Of a DNA stretch of 16,090 nt, positions 1 through 9,176 are shown one piece after another. The notes under the pieces are model-generated. The model saw only the letters and a program-made list of their open reading frames with translations. It had not been told where the DNA came from and ran no database searches. A program made the position numbers and the translations under genes. This stretch comes from Cyclostephanos tholiformis (taxonomy: Eukaryota > Bacillariophyta > Thalassiosirophyceae > Thalassiosirales > Thalassiosiraceae), in contig JALLPB010000417.1 of assembly GCA_036939975.1 (NCBI GenBank), positions 1 to 16,090 on the forward strand, given 5' to 3'. The stretch's first letter is position 1, and the number at the start of each line of letters is the position of its first letter.

Positions 1-103
1 CCCCCTTTGTGATAGGAAAAAGTACCAATGAGCTTTACGTAACACTTTGTGTTATGGGCCTAGGCTAGTTAATAATTATTATTGGTACTATTATTTGCCT
101 GCC

Positions 104-1740
104 ATGGTGGCACCCAGACGGCTAAGACGAGGATGGGGGCCATCATTCTCATCGTACAAATTACTAAGACGCCTCGTGATAACGCCATTCCTAATATCGG
201 GAATATCCATACTATGGTCGATATTCGCGAGTGACGGCGGCATCCGCGGCTGGGGTGGGACGACGAACGGCGACACTTCGCCCCCCACCCCCGGCGACGT
301 GGCGGGAGGAGGCGGGATGGAGGACGTCGTCGATCGGGCATTGGAGGGGAACGTCAAGGACGACGTCGTCGTCCCGCCCATCCCCTCCTCCTCCATCGTG
401 CACGATGGAAGGACGTGGAAATCCGAGAAGTCCGCGGTATTGAGCATGGCATCGTCGTCGGGATTGGACGATCACGCTCGCTTCGTGGGCAGTCTCCGAG
501 CGACGGGATACGACGGCAGGATCATACTCGGGATATCGCACGACTCGTCCGACGACGTGATCGAGTATCTCGATTCCAAAAACGTAACGTACCATCGCGT
601 GTACAAATCCGAAACGGGCTGCGCGCACAACGGCACGGCCGGGGCCGAACCCATGTACATGACGTACGACGACAATGGCATTGGCACGCCGAGACGCATT
701 ATCATAAACGCGGACGGTACAGGATGGAACTGTCCGAGGGAATATCCGGAATACAAATTAACCTGGGCGAGATTCTTCTATTACAGGGATTGGCTAATGT
801 CGGAGGAGGACTGCGGCGTCGGCATGGTGGAATGCGCGGATGGGATCATGGTTACGGATTATCGCGACGCGTATTTCCAGGCGGGTGAGTTACGTACATA
901 GTAGTGAAAGGTCGAATGGTTCGTCATGTTCCCCGTGCGTCTTACGCGAGATTAATGCTGTACAATATACATACTTGCTAGATCCATTTCAGACCGCGGT
1001 CAGGATGGGTCTACATCGACATCCCATCCTCGTCTTCGAGGAGCATCCGAATATGGTCAACACGCACTGGCTAACGGACCTGCCCGTAATGTCGTGCAAG
1101 AAGCACAAGGTTGGACCGACGCCCGGTGAGTTTTAAGTCCTCGTTGTCCCTCCCTCCTCCTTCGACTACTCGGATGGATTTTAGTGAGCGAGTTTGATTG
1201 AAACGTTCCGCATACATCCTTCCCCACGACTACTACTCCCCCAAAGTGCTTTGCAGCGGCGGAACGATGGGATCGAGGGAGGGTATGCTCGAATATCTGA
1301 ATGTTATGATTGAAGAATTCAAGCACTGGATGACTCAGCCGGATTGTCGCATGCAGGGTTATGGCGACGATCAGGCCGTGCACAATTACCTCTATTATGC
1401 CGGTAGATTCGGGGATATTGCCAAGGCGATCCCCCATCGCACCGGACCGATACACGTTGTGGGGTACGAGGCTAGTAATATCAACGAGGAGGCCATGAAG
1501 AAGGCGAAGGGGAGGGGATTGTCCGACGTACCGAAGGATTTTTACGTCAAGTACGCTTGGCAACGGTGGCTACCGGAGGAGTATGGCCTAATCAATCCTG
1601 ATACCGGCATGGTGGTAAATCTCGACGGTCTACCGTCGGCGCAGGTTCACCAATACGATAGATTCGGCAATCTCATCGACGGTTGGCTGGGTAAGATGAA
1701 AGAGCAGGGATGGCCTAACAATAATGCAACATTTGGATAG
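104..1740 (+). CDS. Type II membrane protein with glycosyltransferase-like lumenal domain, three exons
   Basis: Exons 104-884, 982-1125 and 1247-1740 give 472 residues; introns 885-981 and 1126-1246 start GTGAGT and end TAG and AAG. The phases (1 and 1) restore continuous frames: residues 252-263 read DYRDAYFQADPF across the first junction, and CCC-G/TG-CTT gives PVLCSGGTMG across the second. The start at 104 has a strong GCCATGG context; the frame is open a little further upstream but without an ATG. Residues about 22-42 are a hydrophobic segment after a basic stretch, fitting a Golgi-type signal anchor. The domain from about residue 105 carries DYRD (252-255, a possible metal/nucleotide-sugar motif in place of DxD), GYGDDQAV (about 347-354) and HQYDR near the C-terminus. 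This pattern occurs in uncharacterised algal and plant nucleotide-diphospho-sugar-transferase-like proteins. Substrate is unknown. Exon structure is well supported; the family call is moderate. Confidence 0.72.
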
Positions 1741-1833
1741 ACATGTTATGCCTTTTTTGGCGGAGTGAGATGGAGAAGGGTGTGACATGGATGCCGAATC
1801 TATAGTCCGTTTGCGATCAATTCGAATAGGGCG

Positions 1834-2007
1834 TACATCGGTTTAACGCACTCTTTCTAATTTTTGTGGGCCCCGCTCTTGTTTATCATGAACTCGAACG
1901 GCCTTCGAAGGCCAGGACGTTACATCGGTTTAACGCACACTGTCTAATTTTTGTGGGCCCCGCTGTTGTTTATCATGAACTCGATCGGCTTTCGAAGGCC
2001 AGGACGC
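1834..2007. repeat. 87-bp tandem duplication across the 3' end of the minus-strand gene
   Basis: Positions 1834-1920 and 1921-2007 are two head-to-tail copies of an 87-bp unit, differing at about six positions. The right-hand copy contains the last codons and the TAA stop (1930-1932) of the minus-strand gene. The left-hand copy repeats the same codons and stop in the same frame (87 = 29 codons) and now lies in the 3' untranslated part. The convergent gene to the left ends at 1740, so the copy sits in the short space between the two genes. Confidence 0.93.
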
Positions 2008-5000
2008 GCATTCCTCGAAAAAAGTTCGAGTCGTAGGATTGCATTTCATCATATCCTTTTTTGGCAACCATTTATCATGACTTTTACTAAACTCCAAGTA
2101 ATGTACAAGATATTCAATGCTACCCAACTTCTTTTCTCTCCACCCTGAAACCATCGCTTCATATAGATGACCTTTGTCCCATGCAAAAATGATTTCGTTG
2201 ACCTTGAACTCATGAATCAATCTAGGTGATTTGCGTCGGCTGGACGCGTCCGACATTGTTCCATCACACGACACCTCAACTGGGAGTGTACTTCTCTCCG
2301 AGCAAGGCACTTGATTTTCAGCCACGCCATTGGCGAATTTTTCCTGGCAGATGCTACTGGAAATTCCCCATTTTACGGATACGCTCTTCACGAGCATCCT
2401 TCTTCCTATAGAATAAACTGCCTCCAACTGGGGAGATATCGACTCTGTTCCCTTTAATTCATCCGTTACGAATCGAGGCACGATACACCGAGACAGCTTA
2501 ACAGGTACAATTTCGTCCGGCGTTTTGGGCAGAGTCAGAAGCCTAGCCTTAGTAGTTCGCACAGGCACTGATTTTGCTGTGGCAAACAATTCATATGTCA
2601 ATCTAGGTGACTTCTGTCGTCTGGATGCATCTGATAATACATTTTTTCTTTTGCCACAAGGCTCTCGATTATCGACAAGGCTTTTTATTGGTGTCGCATG
2701 GCATTTGCTAGGAATACTCCACGTCACATTTACTCTCATTTTATCGAAATTTCTTTTGCCTTTGGAAAATGATGCCGTTAACTGAGGAGATATCGATTCT
2801 GTTCCCTTTTCCTCATCCGTTACGAATCGTTTTCCAATAAACCGAGAATGCTCAACTGTGTTTATTTTGTGGTTTGATAGCTTTAAAGTTCCACCAGACA
2901 CTAACTTCTTATGACTCTTCGTATACTGCGCTTGATCCCCACCCGAAAAGCACAGTGATTCTTTCCGGCGTTGATTGGGGATTCTCCATTTCAAAATAAC
3001 TCTGACCAGTTTCCTTTTTCCTAGGGTATACGATGCTTCTAAATTAGGACAAACAGTTTGAATCCCTTTGTCACGGTCGATGATGAACCGAGGTATAATT
3101 TTCAGATTTGTTTCGACGGCTTTTGTTGGGTCAGCTATTTCAGGCGTACCATCAAAAATAAGTTGAATAGAATCTGACAAAAATGCCTCAAGCGCAAAAA
3201 TAGCCCTGCCAGCGAGTTTTATTGATTTCAATTCTGGTGGTCTGTTGATGCCACACTTCTTGTTCCAGTGCTGCCTCCAGTTCTGTTTTCTATTGGAGAG
3301 CCACACATTAAATTCCTGCACAATACAAGATAATTGGCACTTTAAATAACATACGTGCAACGCTTAAGACTAAGAAATCACAAACCAATCTCACTTTTTC
3401 CGGGACTTTGTGTCCAAGCAGTAGCATGCGACCAGCCGGAACATCTCCCACGACATGTTCATCCCATTTCTTTTGCCGTTTTTGTCTCCATCTATTTTTT
3501 CGATCGGCAAGCCACACATGAAATATCTGAAGTACAAGTTTATATACATGCATGAGACGACAAATCTAAAACGCGTCGCGTGTAAGTTATGGTCTCAAAG
3601 CAGTCAACGGTCTCACTTCTACTGGTTGTAACTGCCCCCAAAAAAGCTTTGAACGATCACGATTCTCGTGTACCTCCTCTTCCCAGTTTCGGCCGAATCT
3701 TGGTTGTTTTTGTCTCCATCTATTTTTTCGATCGGCAAGCCATACATGAAATATCTGAAATACAAGTTTATAATCATGCATGAGACGACAAATCTAAAAC
3801 GCGTAGCGTGCAAGTTATGGTCACAAAACAGTAAACGGACTCACTTCTACTGGTTGTAACTGCCCCAAAAGAAGCTTTGGACGATCACGATTTTCGTGCA
3901 CCACTTCGTCCCAGTTTCGGCAGAACTTTTGCTGTTGTTGTCTCCATATATTTTTTCGATCGACAAGCCATGCATGAAATATCTGAAGTGCAAGTTTATA
4001 ATCATGCGTGAGACGACAAATCTAAAGCACGCAACGTTCAAATTATGGTCACGAAACAGTAAACGGACTCACTTCTACTGGTTGTAACTGCCCCAAAAGA
4101 AGCTTTGAACGATCACGATTCTCGTGCACCACTTCTTCCCAGATTCGTTCGAACTGTTCCCATTCTACCACACCAAGTGTTTCTCTTTCCTCATTAATAA
4201 TACTCGTCTTGAATTGATCCCGCAGTTCATTAGCCGGATCACGCAAATCACGAGCATACCGCATTATTTTCTCCTGAACTTTTCCTGTATGCCCCAAAAG
4301 AAACATTGAACGATCACAATTCTGGTGCCCCTCTTTCGCCCACTTTCGTTCGAACTGTTCCCATTCCACCACACCCATTGCTTCCTTTCCCTCTCTCATC
4401 GTATTGGTCATGCATTGATCCCGCAGCTCAATACTCTGATCAGGCCAATCAAGAGCATACGGCATTATTTTCTTTTCAAACTTTGCTGTTTCTGACAAGA
4501 TGGGTGTCAGTTGGCTCGGTATAACGCAATTCAAAATGCTTTTCGTGTCAGTGAAGTCATGATGTGGAACTGATGCGTGGAAGGGTCGATGATTTCCTTG
4601 CCATTTTCCGAGTGAACTCCTGTGGTGCGATGAGGGAAACGCATGATGTCGTGCAGGCATATCAGATAAATCGTACCTTGGTCTGATGGGTCTAGGCGGA
4701 AGTGACGCCCACGGAATCAGCGAAGACAAATATGAAACAAGACCTAGACGAGCGTCGTACTGGGGTCTCGTCCACTCCCCCAAAGGAGCCCACGGCATGC
4801 GAGAAGATGGACATGAAACAGAACCAAGATGAGCGTCATACTGGTATCTCGTCAACCGCTCAAAAGGATTCCAACTAAATGACCTTAGTGGCGGTTGATT
4901 CGTCACATCGTTTGCATCCCGTTTCTTCACTTGCAGGTGAATATCATTCGGCAGTTCAGGCAAGTTGCCATTGTGCTTTGGAGGGCAAACCACAAACGGC

Positions 5001-6240
5001 AATACTGACGTTCGCCCATGCGAGAGCTGAATTTTCCCCCAGAGCTCCTGCAAACTCAGGGAGTTGGGCATCTCAGTGGGAGACGGCCTTTCGGGCAGAC
5101 GCTCTAGATGGAAAGTGTACTGAATGCCACCTGCGGAAATATGTAATTTTCCCTCGGTCCTTGAATGACCTGCTGCATCCCAAATATCAGTAACTAAATC
5201 TGAAATTGCGTGATGCGGATGGACGGGTGAAACGGTCAGTCGCGACATCTTAGGTTTTTCTAAACAGCCCCAATTGAAGCATTCATTAAGGCTTACATAG
5301 GCCATCGTATCTGTAGGATGTTCGGCCGCCATCAAACTCCGGAGGGGCGAACTCCGTTTTAAGTCTGGATGATCGAAACACACGAACTGGGCGTAATCGA
5401 TCACGACTCAGGCATAGGGCACCTGCACCTTGACTACGATTGCTGGTGTAACGAAGCCACTGCAGACCTGAGCGAAGAAATGACATGGACGATGAGAATA
5501 CACGAGGATCGACATGACTGAATTCTTGAAATAATCTGGTCACCATTCATCGGACTCACCGTCCTCTTCTCGATGGTCCGGGCATTGTCGAGAAACGACG
5601 ATTGAATCGGCTCCGTCTTGAACATTCCCATTCACGCCTCGTTGATCGGATCTATGACCGTACGATGAGTACAGGAACCGCCTGCTGTACAACGACCCCT
5701 CCACGATTCCCTGTGGATGGCCAAACGATACCAACCTGTATCGGAGAATGCAAGAATGATCCATGCGATGCCATTGCGTGAGACTGACGCGAAAACGGCG
5801 GGGGGGGGGGGGAAGAAAAAAATCATTCCCAAACTCACGGACGTTTGACCCTAAGGAGCGAGAACATCGACGCTACATCGCCATCCATATCGAGATCGTC
5901 GCATCCAACGATATCGGCTACAGCCATCCCGGAGTCGATCGGTACCGACGCCACGTCGCCGTGTCGAAAGATTAGAACGAACCTGGGCGACGGACTGTCC
6001 GTCCTCTTCGGCAATCGATGCTCGTATCCGCATTGCATGACACCGTCCATATCGTACCCGTCGGTCTCGCCAACGTATAGCTGTATTTCCTCGTCCCCGT
6101 CCATCAGGGGACAGGATCTCACGTTCGGTCGGAAGTGTACCGGCCTCGGTTCGCCGGGGGCGTCGACGACCACGCACAGTACTACCGATTCGCCTTAATT
6201 TTTTATTTTTTTCGCGGCGTGTTGTTTTGAGGAAAGCGCG

Positions 6241-6282
<42 letters not shown>

Positions 6283-7394
6283 GAAAGCGACGAGATGAGA
6301 GGAGGGGACGACGACGACGACGACGACGGCTGGAGGCGGGTCCTCCCTCCCCTCGTTCCCCTCCATATATACATATATATATATATAGGTATATATATTT
6401 ACCCTGCGTGTCGTCCGCGTGCCATCCTATACCGTCCTCCCCATCGCGATACGCGATCAAATCCACGCCTATGCCCCATGCATCGTTCGGCAATCCGTAA
6501 TGACGAGCGAGCTCCCTGGCGTAATCTTCCACGTCGGGCATGACGTTCATGGGCAACGCCCTCATTCTTATCCCGTGATACGAGTATCCCGGCCGAGGAT
6601 ACGATGATGCGGGCGGGTTTTCGTCGTCGTCGTCGTCGTCCGATGACGACTTGGCAATAATGTCGGACGCCATCGAGGACAGCAGGACGTGGAATCTCGG
6701 TTCCTGATATACACCCATTCGGGCGTATTGTCGGTAATGTTTGCAGGTTCGCATCGACGCCGACAATGCCGATCGCCTCGAGGTAGATAGCATGTTCGGA
6801 CGCATCCCGAGCTTGCCACCACGACGAAGCGATATGTCTGCCCTCCGCGCGAGGGAGCGAGCGGGTGGGGGAGAGAGAGCGGGTGCGACGACGATGATAC
6901 ATGAGGTGGGGCGGAAATGGATTTGACAATGATTGCAACTCGATGGATCAATGGACGTATATATAACCTCTCCCCCCACCCAGAAAATCCCCCCAAAGAA
7001 AACCGCTCCCCGTGGGACGGGGGGGAAAAAATTCATCCAACAACGAAACAACACCCTCCCCCCCCCTCGTACCTACGCGATCCATATTCCCTCCGCCCCC
7101 GTCCGTCGACCCTCCGATCAAAGGAGGGGACATTATGTCATTCCACTCCCCGTACCTCCGTTCGCGCTCATCGTATCGACGGATACGACCTATGATCCTC
7201 CTCTCGGGAGAAGGGTGTGGCAATGATGGCGATGACGACGGCGACGACGATGATGAGGTTGAGGAGGAGGAGGAGGCGGAGGAGGAGGATGGCTCATTCG
7301 TCTCCACTCTCATCGTTGTCGTCGTAGTCTCCGTTTCATCGTGGTCGTATTCGAGGCGTTGGATCGTCGCCGCTGCCCGGGCGAGAACGTCCAT
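1930..7394 (-). CDS. AlkB-like dioxygenase fused to SRA/YDG domain, tandem repeats and C-terminal chromo-barrel (about 1475 aa, ten exons)
   Basis: Exons, 5' to 3' on the minus strand: 7394-7073, 6837-6403, 6193-5839, 5783-5560, 5467-5297, 5199-4073, 3982-3845, 3754-3617, 3526-3395, 3315-1930. They sum to 4428 nt (1475 codons plus TAA), with matching phases and GT-AG ends at every junction. ATG 7394 has an ACCATGG context. Residues 1-107 are Ser-rich. Residues about 108-345 are AlkB-like: YQEPR (151-155), an acidic insert, H247-A-D249 (Fe ligands), H311 as the third ligand and R323...R329 in an RxxxxxR pattern for 2-oxoglutarate. Residues about 390-541 form an SRA domain: FGHPQGI, GVNGN, DGADSIVVS, PVRVFRS and YRYDGLY (497-503) across the 5297/5199 junction. 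Residues 746-1060 are repeats, 1085-1334 a triple repeat, and about 1386-1440 a chromo-barrel (LYEAMVSG, EYLVHY, DKWLPKKDMM). A nuclear, chromatin-bound enzyme on modified bases is inferred. The 55-nt intron 5784-5838 decides one gene or two: read through, the AlkB part stops at a TGA at 5837-5835 and an SRA gene could start at ATG 5764. Confidence 0.7.
2356..3105 (-). repeat. Triple protein repeat (PRF...KG...SPQL...GKR...W) in the last exon
   Basis: Three diverged units of about 45-50 residues lie at roughly 3105-2971, 2856-2707 and 2499-2356. Each reads (I/K)(P/R)RF(I/V)xDxxKG, then a (C/S)P(N/Q)L core, then a (G/K)(K/R)R segment and a W followed by I(P/S). The second and third units are the closest and share TESISPQL. 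Each of these two is followed by a basic SDAS-RR-KSPRL motif, so the duplicated piece is larger than the core. No known fold was recognised. The position between the WL-RK-WRQ repeats and the chromo-barrel suggests a structural or protein-binding array. Confidence 0.7.
3479..4140 (-). repeat. 228-bp tandem exon-plus-intron repeat
   Basis: Two 138-nt exons (3982-3845 and 3754-3617) and a shortened third (3526-3395, 132 nt) are separated by introns of 90 nt each (4072-3983, 3844-3755, 3616-3527). The exon donors lie at 4073, 3845 and 3617, exactly 228 bp apart. Exons begin ATA-TTT-CAT and end GTA-GAA, both phase 0, so each can be gained or lost without a frameshift. The introns are nearly as conserved as the exons, including the GTGAG donor, an internal TTTTAGATTTGTCGTCTCA stretch and the CTTCAG acceptor, which points to recent duplication. 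The encoded unit reads IFHVWLADRKNRWRQ..., then HENRDRSKL and GQLQPVE. The end of the upstream exon (4073-4140) matches the second half of the unit. Confidence 0.9.
4073..4471 (-). repeat. Tandem 66/67-residue protein repeat in the large central exon
   Basis: Two adjacent units (4471-4271 and 4270-4073, about residues 746-812 and 813-878) share KIM-YA, ELRDQ, GVVEWEQFER and CDRS/RDRS followed by a LLLG-type end. The second half of the second unit is also homologous to the second half of the downstream 138-nt exons, so the whole repeat field seems to have grown from one ancestral module. The same exon also holds two copies of a 24-residue Tyr/Ser/Pro-rich stretch (QYDAHLG / QYDARLG, roughly 4690-4850). 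Confidence 0.75.
6194..6402 (-). other. Simple-sequence-rich intron of the AlkB part
   Basis: This 209-nt intron lies between the HxD exon (ending CAG-G) and the exon starting GC-GAA-TCG, giving DDTQGESVV across the junction. On the plus strand it holds a run of 40 G (6242-6281), a GAC run (about 6307-6327) and a TA-rich run (about 6364-6400). On the transcript the G run is 40 C, a very long pyrimidine tract some 50 nt before the TTAAG acceptor. Homopolymer length may be unstable or wrongly assembled. Confidence 0.8.
6838..7072 (-). other. First intron of the AlkB-SRA gene (or alternative promoter)
   Basis: The donor is GTACGA after GCGTAG at 7073. The acceptor is GGGCAG after a long CT-rich tract, at 6838-6839. 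Both ends are phase 1, and joining them gives MDRV-DISLRRGGKLGMRPN without a stop. On the minus strand a TATATATA stretch occurs near 6958-6966, so the same 235 nt could instead hold a promoter for a shorter protein starting at ATG 6805 or 6793. The strong ACCATGG at 7394 and the phase match favour an intron. Confidence 0.6.
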
Positions 7395-7797
7395 GGTGTT
7401 GCTTAAGTGTAGTGTGTGCCGTCGTTGGCGGTTGATTCGTCCTGGTCGTTTTGTGTTTTCGGGGTGTCAGGTAAGACGGTGCATGCACAGCATGCATGCG
7501 AAGTAGCCAAAACCAAGCGTATGTGGGAATAAGTATGCGATACCTTCGGATCATCAGGATCGACATCATCACAATGTCAGTTTTCTCTCAATACATCGTC
7601 CTCAACACCCCGACCGGCTCGTACGCCGCTACGATCGACGACATCCCTCGCCCCCCCCCCCCCCCCCCCCCGCCCCCCCCCCCCCCCCACTACCACTACC
7701 ATCGTCGTAACTCCAGTTATCCTCGATCCACGTCGTTGGAACATCTTGCTTCGAATTCTCCCATCGACCCCATCGGCAACGGGGGGGAAAGAACGTC
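7395..7797. promoter_or_regulatory. Divergent promoter region between the AlkB-SRA and Tudor/UDG-like genes
   Basis: About 400 bp separate the minus-strand ATG at 7394 from the plus-strand ATG at 7798, so both 5' leaders and core promoters must fit here, unless the introns next to them carry promoter elements. Visible elements are a cluster of TGCATGCA-like palindromes (about 7480-7500) and a long interrupted C run. No convincing TATA box was found. An open frame of about 30 codons from an ATG near 7574 runs into the C run and is not supported as a gene. Confidence 0.6.
7651..7688. repeat. Interrupted poly-C tract (21 C, G, 16 C)
   Basis: This is a run of cytosines broken by a single G at 7672, about 110 bp upstream of the ATG at 7798. 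It would be in the 5' leader or core promoter of the plus-strand gene. The complementary strand is G-rich and could form a G-quadruplex. Exact length is unsafe because such runs are prone to sequencing and assembly error. Confidence 0.9.
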
Positions 7798-9128
7798 ATG
7801 CCGAGACGTCGCGTCATCGGAGATTCCGACTCCGAAGATGACGACAACGACGACGATGGTGGGTGCTTGGCTCCCGAGAACAATTGCGGTGGTGGTGGCG
7901 GCGGCGAGGAGTTCTTCACGAACGACGAGATGGAGGCCATCGAAAGGTGCAAAATACGTATCAACGACAATGGGGGGATATACTCCGACGAATGCACCTC
8001 GCATGCCATCGCGAGGGTGGGGATGCCGCCCCTCGAACTGATCGCGCATGACGCCGTTCCCCTCCCCCCCCTGTATCAAAGGCACCGCGTGAAAGTCGGG
8101 TACGAGAGGGCGTACTTCGACAGGGACATTTACAAGGTCCACGGTACGAGATTCGACGTTACCGACGATGATCCCGACCACGGGGGTCGTTGTTATTCGG
8201 AGGAGGCGATACTGCTCGAGATCGAGACCGTCCGTAAATCCGAGAAGGCCGCCAAGAATAGATTGTTCAAGAACGGGGAGACCGGGGGGATGGTCGTGTT
8301 CGGTCCCTGGTTCAATTACGCCCTTCGACGATTGTTGCATCTTTCATCGAGTGACGCATGTCGAACGTCAACGGCCTCGGAGTACACCGCGATAAAGATC
8401 GTTAGGTCCCTGTTCTCTTTCATCGCCGAGGACATGAGAGATGTCGTAAGGCCCGGGAGATTACGCGACTTGAAAAATATCGCGGGGGTCGATTGGGAGG
8501 GAAATGTTAGCGCGGCACGTAGGGTCATCGATTATTGCGGCGGATCGGCCCATTTCCTTCACGAGGAATTCGCCGTCGTGGAATCATACGTGGAGAGCCT
8601 CAAGAGGAGGAGGAGGAAGACTCCGAAGGCATCGATACCCGTCGCGGTTCCGCCGTCGTCTGCATCGAGTACGGCATCACCCTCGCGCGACGGACTCGAT
8701 TCGACGGCAACGGGCGAGGAATCGTCCGCCGGCACAAGTGCCCGGTCGTGCGATTCCCCGGATCTCGGATATCGCACTCCCGCCTCCAGTCCTCTCATCG
8801 CGACGACGACCCCATCGTCTCGTTCGACGATGATTCGACCATGCCCTCGATCGTCGAATTCCACGCGGCGTCCTCCGCCGACGGGTGCGGCGAATACGAT
8901 GAAGAAGAGGAAGGACAAGTCGCACGTCGTCGAACGATTTTCAATGGACGAATCATCGTCGGGGGAGGAGGAGGAGGAGGACGACGACGACAGACGACGT
9001 GATGACATTGCGTTGCCTCGAGGTAAACGAAAGGACTTGGTAAGTCGCGGCGGCGAGGGGGGGTGCATCGTGGATGCATCCACGTCGTTCGAGTGCCGCC
9101 GTCCCGATCGCTACTCCAATATGCCGCC

Positions 9129-9176
<48 letters not shown>

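Noticed and set aside
3587..4087. Several 60-65 residue ORFs on both strands in the 3587-4087 repeats
   Set aside because: They are repeated shadows of the 138-nt exons read through their introns, or complementary frames of these. Their near-identical lengths come from the 228-bp period.
3479..4140. CRISPR-like array because of regular 228-bp spacing
   Set aside because: The units are exons with conserved introns, in phase 0, inside a eukaryotic gene. There are no short identical repeats with unrelated spacers.
4049..5404. A stand-alone 451-residue minus-strand protein starting at 5404
   Set aside because: The apparent start is GTG, not ATG. Its first 60-odd codons overlap the SRA exon (5467-5297) in the wrong frame and the intron 5296-5200. 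The real exon starts at 5199, where the acceptor joins YRYDGLY to LVTDIWD.
5540..5764. Separate short gene starting at ATG 5764
   Set aside because: Its frame encodes the first part of the SRA domain and ends at a GTGAGT donor. It makes sense only as an exon. It remains the alternative start if the 55-nt intron is not spliced.
5887..5918. Transposon or virus remnants
   Set aside because: No transposase, integrase, reverse transcriptase or terminal repeats were seen anywhere in the window. The repeats present are local tandem duplications and simple sequence.
6203..7054. A long minus-strand frame running through the AlkB exon and both flanking introns
   Set aside because: Only the 6837-6403 part shows AlkB motifs. 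The left end translates TA, GTC and poly-C repeats, and the right end is a CT-rich stretch that fits a splice acceptor tract.
7496..8041. Plus-strand ORF through the poly-C tract
   Set aside because: It consists largely of a poly-Pro translation of the C run and overlaps the better-supported ATG at 7798 in another frame.
8559..9083. Minus-strand and shifted-frame ORFs over 8500-9100 and 9240-9800
   Set aside because: They are mirror frames of TCG/GAC-rich coding DNA and show only Ser, Arg, Pro or Asp runs. The plus-strand frame alone continues across a splice junction into a Tudor-like segment.
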